Shown here in pieces: positions 46,490 through 53,925 of a DNA stretch of 64,000 nucleotides. This DNA is from VRUE01 sp963770315. Lineage in GTDB: Bacteria; Actinomycetota; Thermoleophilia; Solirubrobacterales; 70-9. Location: assembly GCA_963770315.1 (NCBI GenBank), contig CAVYPC010000002.1:682001-746000 (forward strand), in the 5' to 3' direction. The position numbers were made by a program, and so were the translations under genes. Each line of letters begins with the position of its first letter. The stretch's first letter is position 1. Under the pieces are notes generated by a model. That model was not told the DNA's origin. It was given only the letters and a program-made list of their open reading frames with translations, and ran no database searches.

Positions 46490-47596
46490 TCAGTTTGCCA
46501 TCACGGCGGCGTAGCTGGTGCCGACCGCGATCGCATCGTGTTCGACGATGCTGGTGCCGGTGCTCGACTTGGAGCGGTAGATGCCGGCCTTGAGGTAGGT
46601 CTCGGCGGCCTGGATGGTCTGGCCGTAGACCCGCGTCTGGCCGTTGACGAGGCTCTGTTGGGCCCCGTCGAGCCAGACTTCGACGAAGCCGGTCCCCGGG
46701 TCCTGGGAGAGGTTGACCCGGTAGACCAGGTCATACCAGCGGTCGCTCTGCAGGGCGGGGCCCTGCCAGAAGGTGCGCGCGCCGTCGCCCGAGCCGAGCT
46801 TGATCGCGTGCTTGTTGTCGAGCATCACCGCCATCCCCGGCGAGCCGCTCCAGTCTTCCTCGTGCAGCTGCTGGACGATCTGCCAGGGCACGGAGTAGGT
46901 GTTGCCGCTCGGAACCCGGATCGCGTCGCGGATGTAGAGATCCTGGCCTTCCTTGAAGGTCGGGCCCGATACCTCCGAGCGCTGCGAGCCGGTGTCGGGC
47001 TCGACGTCGCCGGCCTGGACTTCGAAGCGCGCGGCCTGGCTGCCCTGAAGGGCGCCGCTGGTGAGCAGCGTGGCCCGGGAGCTGAGCGACTGCACGTACC
47101 AGCCTTTGAAGCCGGCGTCGAAGTTGCCGTTGAAGAGGACCGAGCCGCCCGGCGTTGGCGCCGGCGTCGGAGTGGGGGCGGGGGTTGGCGCTGGCGCCGG
47201 AGTCGGGGCTGGGGCGGGCGTCGGCGTGGGGGCGGTTCGTGGAGTTGGGGCCGGCTTGGGAGTCGGGGCCGGGGCTGGAGCCGATGATGGCGTGTGCTGT
47301 AGCACCGGGGCCGGATTCACGGTTGAAGCCGGCGGCCTGCGGCGCCGACGCCGGTTGGACCTGGTCACAACGCGCCTTGCAACGTATGCCGAGTGGCCGC
47401 CGTGGGTGGTTCGCTCGTGGCCCTGCCGGAGAGCCTGGACGGCCGCCGGCTGCGCCTGCGCCTGGGCGACGCCGAGCGTTAGAGCGGCGGCGAGGACCAG
47501 CGCCACGACCGGCGCGATTGCGCCGATGCCGCTGGGGAGGAGAGCTGGTCGGGCCTCGAGTGGGAGCCTCACGCGAAGCTGTTCGTCCGATCGCAT
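46490..47596 (-). CDS. Secreted heparin-lyase-I-like polysaccharide lyase, paralogue 1
   Basis: 368 residues. Export signal in the first about 50 residues (VVALVLAAALTLGVAQAQAQ), basic segment, long Ala-Pro-Thr linker (about 100-155), then a jelly-roll domain (about 157-368): QRSEVSGPTF, WQIVQQLHEEDW, VEVWLDGAQQ, LKAGIYRS. This fits the heparin lyase I / PL20-like Polysacc_lyase family, which cleaves uronic-acid glycans by beta-elimination. The codons for the last 183 residues lie in a 547-bp block identical to paralogue 3. Probable role: trimming or releasing the organism's own acidic polysaccharide. Confidence 0.8.
   Translation of the reverse strand: MRSDEQLRVRLPLEARPALLPSGIGAIAPVVALVLAAALTLGVAQAQAQPAAVQALRQGHERTTHGGHSAYVARRVVTRSNRRRRRRPPASTVNPAPVLQHTPSSAPAPAPTPKPAPTPRTAPTPTPAPAPTPAPAPTPAPTPTPAPTPGGSVLFNGNFDAGFKGWYVQSLSSRATLLTSGALQGSQAARFEVQAGDVEPDTGSQRSEVSGPTFKEGQDLYIRDAIRVPSGNTYSVPWQIVQQLHEEDWSGSPGMAVMLDNKHAIKLGSGDGARTFWQGPALQSDRWYDLVYRVNLSQDPGTGFVEVWLDGAQQSLVNGQTRVYGQTIQAAETYLKAGIYRSKSSTGTSIVEHDAIAVGTSYAAVMAN
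46501..47047 (-). repeat. 547-bp identical direct repeat, copy 1
   Basis: Base-for-base identical, as far as line-by-line comparison shows, to 49062-49608 (offset 2561). It covers the lyase domain from shortly after its start almost to the stop codon. Both borders fall inside coding sequence, where the two genes diverge abruptly. Confidence 0.9.
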
Positions 47597-47724
47597 GCGG
47601 CTCGCGAGCGGCGGGGGGCCGGTCTGGACGCATGTCCGTCAGGGGAGGAGGGCGATTCTTTGCATGCCCTGCTTCGAGTCGCGAGGAGATAGCGGCGTTG
47701 CCGCCGGAGAGGCCCGCCGCTTGC

Positions 47725-48930
47725 TCAGGCGCCGGTGACGGCGGCGAGGCTGGTGCCGACCACGATGCTGTCGTGTTCGACGATGCTGGTGCCGGTGCTG
47801 GATTTGGAGCGGTAGATGCCGGCCTTGAGGTAGGTTTCCGCGGCCTGGATGGTCTGCCCGTAGGCGCGGGTTTGGCCGTTGGCGAGGGTCTGTTGGGCCC
47901 CGTCGAGCCAGACTTCGACGAAGCCAGCGCTCGGATCCTGGGAGAGGTTGACCCGGTACACGAGTTCGTACCAGCGGTCGTTTTCCAGCGTCGGGCTCGT
48001 CCAGAAGGTCGGGGAGCCGTCGCCGGCGCCGAGCCGCAGGGCCGGCTCGGAGTCGAGGAAGACGGCCATCCCCGGCGAGCCGCTCCAGTCTTCCTCGTGC
48101 AGCTGCTCGATGATCTCCCAGGGACCTTCGAAGGTGTTGCCGCTCGGCACCCGGATCGCGTCGCGGATGTAGAGGTCTTCGCCCTCGTTGAAGGTGGGCC
48201 CGGAGACCTCCGAGCGCTGCGAGCCGGTGTCGGGCTCGACGTCCCCCGGCCGGACTTCGAAACGGGCTGCTTTGTTGCCTTCGAAGGGATCGGCGGAGGG
48301 GAGCGAGGCGCGCCCCGGCAGCGACTGCACGTACCAACCGCCGAATCCGGAGTCGAAGGTCGCCTTGAACAGGACTTCGCCGCCCGGCTGGGGGGGTGGA
48401 GGGGGTTCCGGATTCGGAGCGGGGGGAGGTTCGGGTGCCGGCGGCGGCGGTTCGGGAGCGGGTGCCGGTGGTGGTTCGGGGGCGGGGCTCGGTTCGGGCG
48501 CGGGTTTTGGAGACGGGGGAGGCGGCGCGGGCGCGGGTGGCGACGGTGGCGTGGGCGTCGACGGTGGCGTGGATGGCGATTTGGGGGTCACCGCCGGCGT
48601 CTCGATCGCGGTCAGTTGGCTCGGCTCGCCCGCGGACGGCTGGGTTGCCGCCGGTTCGGAGCCGACCGCCGCCGCGCCCGTAGTTGAGGTGCGCTGTGAT
48701 ACGCGCAAGCGACGATGGGCGTTGTGGCTCTCCGCGAGCCCCGACCGTCGCGCGGCGGAGTGCAGCCTGCCGACGGCCTCGTTGCTCGTCTGGAGGGCGC
48801 CTTGCACCGTGCGCGTCTCGGCGGGCCAGGTCAGCGCGAACACGCCGGCCCCCAGCAGCATGAGCGCAAGCGCCAAAGAGCCGCGGAAGAGCGGACTGGA
48901 ATCCCTGAAGGTGGTTATCGGGCTCAACAT
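47725..48930 (-). CDS. Secreted heparin-lyase-I-like polysaccharide lyase, paralogue 2
   Basis: About 401 residues from ATG 48930. N-terminal signal anchor (SLALALMLLGAGVFALTW), basic region, very long Pro/Ala/Glu linker (about 115-190), then the jelly-roll with QRSEVSGPTF, WEIIEQLHEEDW and VEVWLDGAQQ. It differs from paralogues 1 and 3 at many positions across the domain, although they flank it, so it has escaped the homogenisation that made those two identical. Same proposed reaction and location. Confidence 0.8.
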   Translation of the reverse strand: MLSPITTFRDSSPLFRGSLALALMLLGAGVFALTWPAETRTVQGALQTSNEAVGRLHSAARRSGLAESHNAHRRLRVSQRTSTTGAAAVGSEPAATQPSAGEPSQLTAIETPAVTPKSPSTPPSTPTPPSPPAPAPPPPSPKPAPEPSPAPEPPPAPAPEPPPPAPEPPPAPNPEPPPPPQPGGEVLFKATFDSGFGGWYVQSLPGRASLPSADPFEGNKAARFEVRPGDVEPDTGSQRSEVSGPTFNEGEDLYIRDAIRVPSGNTFEGPWEIIEQLHEEDWSGSPGMAVFLDSEPALRLGAGDGSPTFWTSPTLENDRWYELVYRVNLSQDPSAGFVEVWLDGAQQTLANGQTRAYGQTIQAAETYLKAGIYRSKSSTGTSIVEHDSIVVGTSLAAVTGA

Positions 48931-49050
48931 GTGAAAACCCCGGAGCGCCGCCTCGCAAGGCCTGTGAGGCCGGTGCCCCACCGCAAGTGTAGGGCGTTGG
49001 TCATATGTTCGTCCATACCCCCAACCGCGGGGCAGAAACCGGTGCGCGGG

Positions 49051-49974
49051 CTAGCCGCTCGTCACGGCGGCGTAGCTGGTGCCGACCGCGATCGCATCGT
49101 GTTCGACGATGCTGGTGCCGGTGCTCGACTTGGAGCGGTAGATGCCGGCCTTGAGGTAGGTCTCGGCGGCCTGGATGGTCTGGCCGTAGACCCGCGTCTG
49201 GCCGTTGACGAGGCTCTGTTGGGCCCCGTCGAGCCAGACTTCGACGAAGCCGGTCCCCGGGTCCTGGGAGAGGTTGACCCGGTAGACCAGGTCATACCAG
49301 CGGTCGCTCTGCAGGGCGGGGCCCTGCCAGAAGGTGCGCGCGCCGTCGCCCGAGCCGAGCTTGATCGCGTGCTTGTTGTCGAGCATCACCGCCATCCCCG
49401 GCGAGCCGCTCCAGTCTTCCTCGTGCAGCTGCTGGACGATCTGCCAGGGCACGGAGTAGGTGTTGCCGCTCGGAACCCGGATCGCGTCGCGGATGTAGAG
49501 ATCCTGGCCTTCCTTGAAGGTCGGGCCCGATACCTCCGAGCGCTGCGAGCCGGTGTCGGGCTCGACGTCGCCGGCCTGGACTTCGAAGCGCGCGGCCTGG
49601 CTGCCCTGGAAAGTGCCGGTGGAGAAGAGCGTGGCTCGGTCGTCGAGCGATTGGACGTACCAGCTGCCGAACCCGGCGTCGAAGTTCCCGTCGAAGAGCA
49701 CCCCGGGATTGTTGCCGGAGGCCGGTGTGGGGGCGGCGGACGAAGACGCGGCCGCTTCTTTGACGGCGACGGCTGGGGCGACGGCAGCGGCGCTGTGCTG
49801 CGCCCTGCGGTGCCGGATCTTTGCCAGGCGATCGTGCCCGTTGTGGACCGCCCGCCCGACGCCGATAGCGGCGTGCGGGGCGCGGGGGCCCGAAGCCGGA
49901 GAGGCTGCCGGGGCAATCAGAAAGGCGGCCAGGAGGGCGGCGATCAGGATCGAGGCGGGGCGCGGGGGGTTCAC
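49051..49974 (-). CDS. Secreted heparin-lyase-I-like polysaccharide lyase, paralogue 3
   Basis: 307 residues. Signal peptide (SILIAALLAAFLIAPAASPA), short Ala/Ser linker instead of the long Pro-rich ones, and the jelly-roll (about 90-307). Residues for the domain are encoded by the 547-bp repeat and are thus identical to paralogue 1 except at the edges. First of the three tandem lyase genes in transcription order, each with its own gap of about 120 bp. Confidence 0.8.
   Translation of the reverse strand: MNPPRPASILIAALLAAFLIAPAASPASGPRAPHAAIGVGRAVHNGHDRLAKIRHRRAQHSAAAVAPAVAVKEAAASSSAAPTPASGNNPGVLFDGNFDAGFGSWYVQSLDDRATLFSTGTFQGSQAARFEVQAGDVEPDTGSQRSEVSGPTFKEGQDLYIRDAIRVPSGNTYSVPWQIVQQLHEEDWSGSPGMAVMLDNKHAIKLGSGDGARTFWQGPALQSDRWYDLVYRVNLSQDPGTGFVEVWLDGAQQSLVNGQTRVYGQTIQAAETYLKAGIYRSKSSTGTSIVEHDAIAVGTSYAAVTSG
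49062..49608 (-). repeat. 547-bp identical direct repeat, copy 2
   Basis: Partner of 46501-47047, same orientation, separated by 2014 bp that contain paralogue 2. Recombination between copies would remove paralogue 2 and fuse paralogues 3 and 1. Confidence 0.9.
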
Positions 49975-50057
49975 GCCCTTGAGGTCGGACCGGCGCCGCC
50001 GTCAGCTGATCGATGTCAACCCAACCTGGACGAATGTATGAGCTGGGATCCTTGGCT

Positions 50058-50624
50058 TCAGTGCGCCTCGCCGGAGGCGTGCGCCGGGGGGCGCGACTCC
50101 TCGGCAAGCGAGGTGATCTCGAGCGGGCCGTGGGCGGCAGCTTCGAGCACCTCGGTCGCCTCCTCCGCCGAGCGGGCGTAGAGCTCGACCAGCATGTGGA
50201 CGACGATCCGCTCCTCGTCGTGCTTGTGGAAGCGGACGTGGGCGAAGAACTCGCGCACCCCGGCTTCGCCGAGGGCGCCATAGGCGAGCAGCTCGGCGGC
50301 TTCGGGCCCGGCGCAGCTCTCGACCCGGTCCTGGTCGACGGTGACCGTGCAGGAGGCGACCCAGGGGGTGCCGGCGACCATCCGTTCCCAGCGGTCCTCG
50401 ATCGGCACCACCCGGTCGTCCTGGAAGGTGAGGTGGGGCTGGTCGTGCATGCAGTCGAGGCACTGCACGACCGATTCCAGCACTTCGTCGACCCCTTCGG
50501 TGGGAATGGCGGTTTCCGGGTCGACGCGGCGGATCGCGTCGTAGTGGATCTGGATCTCCAGGTTGCGGGACCAGCAGCGGTAGCAGCGCAGCCAGGCCGA
50601 GCGGTCCCCGTTCAGCTCACTCAT
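50058..50624 (-). CDS. Hypothetical protein with paired CxxC motifs
   Basis: 188 residues, soluble and acidic. CYRCW near residue 14 and CLDCM near 55 could bind one zinc ion as a split ribbon. The middle and end (FAHVRFHKHDEERIVVHMLVELYA) look like a small alpha/beta domain. No family recognised. It lies 46 bp behind the mutase gene on the same strand, beyond a strong hairpin, so co-transcription is uncertain. Confidence 0.6.
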   Translation of the reverse strand: MSELNGDRSAWLRCYRCWSRNLEIQIHYDAIRRVDPETAIPTEGVDEVLESVVQCLDCMHDQPHLTFQDDRVVPIEDRWERMVAGTPWVASCTVTVDQDRVESCAGPEAAELLAYGALGEAGVREFFAHVRFHKHDEERIVVHMLVELYARSAEEATEVLEAAAHGPLEITSLAEESRPPAHASGEAH

Positions 50625-50642
50625 CGGTTCATTGTGGCGCGG

Positions 50643-50673
50643 TGAGCGCTCCGGCGCAGCGCCGGAGCGCTCA
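50643..50673 (-). terminator. 15-bp perfect hairpin overlapping the meaA stop codon
   Basis: TGAGCGCTCCGGCGC, one base, then its exact complement. The outermost bases form the TGA stop of meaA on the minus strand. There is no T-run after it, so it is either a U-less terminator or an mRNA 3'-end protector between meaA and the downstream hypothetical gene. Confidence 0.5.
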
Positions 50674-52665
50674 GGCCGTCGCAGCGGCCGCGGCGCGCTT
50701 CTCGACCAGGGCGACGATCTCGCCCATGATCCGGTTGAGGTCGAAGTCCTTTGGCGTGTAGACGCCGGCGACGCCGGCCTCGCGCAGCCGCTCGGCGTCG
50801 GCGACGGGGATGATCCCGCCGACGACCACCGGGACGTCGACTCCGTCGTCGCGCAGCCGTCGTACGACCTCGGGCACCAGCTCGAGATGAGATCCAGAGA
50901 GGATCGAGAGGCCGACCACGTCGACGTCCTCCTGCAGCGCCGACTCGGCGATCTCCTCGGGCGTGAGGCGGATGCCCTGGTAGATCACCTCCATGCCGGC
51001 GTCGCGAGCGCGCAGGGCGATCTGCTCGGAGCCGTTGGAGTGTCCGTCGAGGCCGGGCTTGCCGACCAGGATCTTGATCCGGTGGCCGATCCGCTCGGAG
51101 ACCTCGTCGACCCGGCCGCGGATCGCCGCCAGCTCCTCGCGATCGCCCGGCACCGCTGCCCCGTCGACCCCGGTCGGAGCGCGGTAGGCGCCGAATGCCT
51201 CGCGCAGCACCGCCGACCACTCGCCGGTGGTGGCGCCGGCCTTGGCGGCGGCGATCGTCGCCGGCATCACGTTGGCGCTCTCGTCGTCGGCGACTCGCCC
51301 GAGCTCCTCCAGTGCCGCCCGCACAGCGCTCTCGTCGCGCTCCGCCTTCCATTGCTCCAGCGCTTCGACGCGCTCGCGCTCGACCTCGGGGTCGGGGGTG
51401 AGGATGCCGCCGTCGGCACCCGCCGTCAGGGGGGAGTCCTCGCTCTCGGTGAAGCTGTTCTGGCCGACCACCTTCTGCTCGCCGCTCTCGATCCGGGCGA
51501 CCCGCTCGCGGTGGGACTCGACCAGCCGCGCCTTCATGTAGGGCACCGCGGCGACCGCGCCACCGTGCTCCTCGACCACCGCCATCTCGGCGCGGGCGCC
51601 CTCGCTCAGCTCCTCGACCAAGCCGTCCATCACCTTCGAGCCCTCGAAGATGTCGGGGTACTCGAGCAGGTCGGTCTCGTTGGCCAGCACCTGCTGGATG
51701 CGCAGGCTCCACTGCTGATCCCAGGGGCGGGGCAGTCCCATCGCCTCGTTCCAGGCCGGCAGCTGGAGCGCGCGGGCGCGAGCATCGCGGCTCAGCGTCA
51801 CCGCGAGCGCCTCCAGCACGATCCGCTGGATGTTGTTCTCCGGCTGGGCCTCGGTCAGGCCCAGCGAGTTGACCTGGACGCCGTAGCGGAAGCGCAGCAT
51901 CTTCTCGTCGCTCACCCCGTAGCGCTGGCGGCCGATCTCGTTCCAGAGCCGGCCCATCGCGCGCAGCTTGGCGATCTCCTCGATCAGGCGGATGCCGGCG
52001 TTGACGAAGAAGGAGATGCGGCCGAAGACCTTGGGGAAGTCGGCCTCGGCGACCTGGCCGCGGGCCTTGACTTCGTCGAGCACTGCGATCCCGGTCGAGA
52101 GCGCGTAGGCGATCTCCTGCACCGGCGTCGCGCCGGCCTCCTGCAGGTGGTAGCTGCAGATGTTGGTCGGGTTCCAGCTCGGCACCTCGTTGACGGTGAA
52201 GGCGACCATGTCGGCGATCAGCCGCATCGAGGGCTCGGGCGGGAAGGCGTAGGTGCCGCGCGAGAGGTACTCCTTGATGATGTCGTTCTGGGTCGTTCCG
52301 GTCAGCTCCTGGCGCCCGACCCCGTTCTCCTCGGCGACGGTGACGTAGAGGCCCAGCAGCCAGGCGGCGGTCGCGTTGATCGTCATCGAGGTGTTCATCT
52401 CGTCGAGCGGGATGCCGTCGAAGAGCTGGTGCATGTCGCCCTTGTGGGCGATCGAGACGCCGACCTTGCCGACCTCGCCGCGGGCGAGGATGTGGTCGGG
52501 GTCATAGCCGGTCTGCGTCGGCAGGTCGAAGGCCACCGAGAGGCCGGTCTGGCCCTTGGCGAGGTTGCCTTTGTAGAGCTCGTTGGAGCGGCGGGCGTCA
52601 GAGTGACCGGCGTAGGTGCGCATCACCCAGGGGCGGTCACGCTCGGGAAGGCGGTGCTCGCTCAT
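50671..52665 (-). CDS. meaA: B12-dependent ethylmalonyl-CoA mutase (MeaA type)
   Basis: About 664 residues, single subunit with catalytic and cobalamin domains. DRPWVMRTYAGHSDARRSN, NLAKGQTGLSVAFDLPTQT, TTQNDIIKEYLSRGT and ICSYHLQEAGATP are the MeaA-type mutase signatures. The C-terminal B12 domain has DGHSNG with His542 as axial ligand, then SILSGSH and VVGGIIP. It rearranges ethylmalonyl-CoA to methylsuccinyl-CoA in the ethylmalonyl-CoA pathway; a plain methylmalonyl-CoA mutase is usually two-chain or longer. ATG 52665 chosen; upstream frame runs through a palindrome. No crotonyl-CoA carboxylase nearby. Confidence 0.87.
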   Translation of the reverse strand: MSEHRLPERDRPWVMRTYAGHSDARRSNELYKGNLAKGQTGLSVAFDLPTQTGYDPDHILARGEVGKVGVSIAHKGDMHQLFDGIPLDEMNTSMTINATAAWLLGLYVTVAEENGVGRQELTGTTQNDIIKEYLSRGTYAFPPEPSMRLIADMVAFTVNEVPSWNPTNICSYHLQEAGATPVQEIAYALSTGIAVLDEVKARGQVAEADFPKVFGRISFFVNAGIRLIEEIAKLRAMGRLWNEIGRQRYGVSDEKMLRFRYGVQVNSLGLTEAQPENNIQRIVLEALAVTLSRDARARALQLPAWNEAMGLPRPWDQQWSLRIQQVLANETDLLEYPDIFEGSKVMDGLVEELSEGARAEMAVVEEHGGAVAAVPYMKARLVESHRERVARIESGEQKVVGQNSFTESEDSPLTAGADGGILTPDPEVERERVEALEQWKAERDESAVRAALEELGRVADDESANVMPATIAAAKAGATTGEWSAVLREAFGAYRAPTGVDGAAVPGDREELAAIRGRVDEVSERIGHRIKILVGKPGLDGHSNGSEQIALRARDAGMEVIYQGIRLTPEEIAESALQEDVDVVGLSILSGSHLELVPEVVRRLRDDGVDVPVVVGGIIPVADAERLREAGVAGVYTPKDFDLNRIMGEIVALVEKRAAAAATA

Positions 52666-52689
52666 GGGCCAATGATATTGCCGCCAAGC

Positions 52690-52737
52690 ACGTGTCCGAG
52701 TTTTTCGTGCCATATGGACCCAAAAGCTCGGACACGT
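52690..52737. promoter_or_regulatory. 48-bp imperfect palindrome in the meaA divergent region
   Basis: Perfect 11-bp outer arms (ACGTGTCCGAG at 52690-52700, CTCGGACACGT at 52727-52737). Inside, a T-run faces an A-run and the centre is CCATATGG, so most of the 48 bases are self-complementary. It sits 25 bp from the meaA start and 71 bp from the divergent secreted-protein start. Could be an operator or a small mobile palindrome. Confidence 0.5.
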
Positions 52738-52808
52738 CCCCAGAAAGACGGCGTTCACCCGGTATGGGGGCGCATCTTTTCGCCGGGGCCGTGTTTAGGC
52801 TGCGGACG

Positions 52809-53501
52809 ATGAGGGTGCGAATTGCAGCCGTTTCCTGTGCGGCCATAGCCACGCTGGCTTTCGCCGCGAGCGCCGGGGCGGCATTGATCGGCGTTTACCG
52901 CAACAGCATGGAGTCCGAAGCGCAGCGGGCTCAGATCGTCAAGCTCTCCGGAGAACGCTGCGGGCGTGGCGGCTCCGACCACGCCATCCGGGTCATGGTC
53001 GGCAAGGCCACCAAGGAATGCGCGTACCGGACGCCGGTGATCGGCCGTGACCTCGAGATCGCCGCGATCGGTCGCTTGCTCAGCAATACGCCGCAGGCGG
53101 TGCAGCGCAAGGCCTTCCTCTCGGTCGATCTGCGGGCCGGAGGCGCCGGTGCCGGTTACCAGCTCGCTGTCTTCCCGATGCAGGCCAAGGCGCAGCTGCG
53201 CAAGGTGCTGGGCAACGGGCGAATCGAATACCTGCATATCGAGAAGGACGTCAGGACGAAGGGCCTGAACAAGGCCAACGAACTGCGCCTGCGCGCCTTC
53301 AACCTGACGAGCGGTCCCGAAAAGGGGAGCTGCCACATCCTCGCCTACGTCGGAGCACAGCTTGTGGCCGATGTCACCGACGCCGCTGCCGGGGAACTGG
53401 AAGGCCGTGCCTCCGGCTTCTCGCTCGGTGCGGTTGGCAACGCCAAGGGCACGATCGGCAGCTTCGACGATGTAGTCGTTCGCGTCCCGAGCCCCTTCTA
53501 G
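52809..53501 (+). CDS. Small secreted protein of unknown function
   Basis: About 230 residues. Clear signal peptide (IAAVSCAAIATLAFAASAGA). The mature part is beta-rich (YQLAVFPMQAK, IEYLHIEKDV, LRLRAFNL) and ends GTIGSFDDVVVRVP, a form often seen at the end of LamG/concanavalin-like domains. It may bind a glycan; no catalytic site is visible. ATG 52809 immediately precedes the signal; the longer frame begins inside the palindrome. It ends just before repeat II copy 2. Confidence 0.68.
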   Translation: MRVRIAAVSCAAIATLAFAASAGAALIGVYRNSMESEAQRAQIVKLSGERCGRGGSDHAIRVMVGKATKECAYRTPVIGRDLEIAAIGRLLSNTPQAVQRKAFLSVDLRAGGAGAGYQLAVFPMQAKAQLRKVLGNGRIEYLHIEKDVRTKGLNKANELRLRAFNLTSGPEKGSCHILAYVGAQLVADVTDAAAGELEGRASGFSLGAVGNAKGTIGSFDDVVVRVPSPF

Positions 53502-53602
53502 GAGTGGATGTGACCGGCGCATATCGGCGTCCTCGGTCGCTCGCGTGCAAAGCACGCCACGCTCCCTGCGTCCCTGATCTGCTTGATCACATCCGCTCCT
53601 AG
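53498..53602 (+). repeat. Structured intergenic repeat, family II, copy 2
   Basis: Outer 16-base arms (53498-53513 with 53587-53602) match at 15 of 16 positions, the exception being G opposite T. The left arm starts at the stop codon of the secreted-protein gene and the right arm ends 14 bp before clpS. Inner hairpin 53543-53548/53552-53557 replaces the different hairpin of copy 1 at the same place. Conserved blocks listed under copy 1. Confidence 0.65.
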
Positions 53603-53616
53603 CGGATAATGCGGCG

Positions 53617-53904
53617 ATGTCGACGACTATCGAGAAACCGCGTGAGGCTGGCCCGGACTCGGGCTTGGGTGGCGATTGGCGCGTGATCGTGCGCAACGAC
53701 AACCACAACACCTTCGAACATGTCGCCGAGACGCTGGCGCGGGTGCTGCCGGGCGTCACCGTTGCCCGGGGGCACGAGATTGCCGAGACGATCCACAACA
53801 GCGGCCAGGCGATCGTCTGGTCGGGCGCCCGCGAGCCCGCCGAGCACTACTGGGAGCAGCTCAACGGGGCGGGCCTGACGATGGCCCCGCTGGAGCGGGC
53901 GTAG
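53617..53904 (+). CDS. clpS: ATP-dependent Clp protease adaptor ClpS
   Basis: 95 residues. Core WRVIVRNDNHNTFEHVAETL with the NDN/H motif that binds N-degron residues, then VARGHEIAETIHNSGQAIVW and REPAEHYWEQL. ClpS delivers N-end-rule substrates to ClpAP/ClpCP. No clpA/clpC neighbour in this window. The unstructured N-terminal about 20 residues are normal for ClpS. Confidence 0.88.
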   Translation: MSTTIEKPREAGPDSGLGGDWRVIVRNDNHNTFEHVAETLARVLPGVTVARGHEIAETIHNSGQAIVWSGAREPAEHYWEQLNGAGLTMAPLERA

Positions 53905-53925
53905 ATCGGCGTACGTGGATCCTGC

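Noticed and set aside
52666..52689. Possible B12 riboswitch before meaA
   Set aside because: The gap to the palindrome is only about 24 bp and no B12-box sequence is seen; no room for a cobalamin aptamer.
50632..52812. 726-codon plus-strand frame opposite meaA
   Set aside because: Antisense shadow; MeaA motifs are complete on the minus strand.
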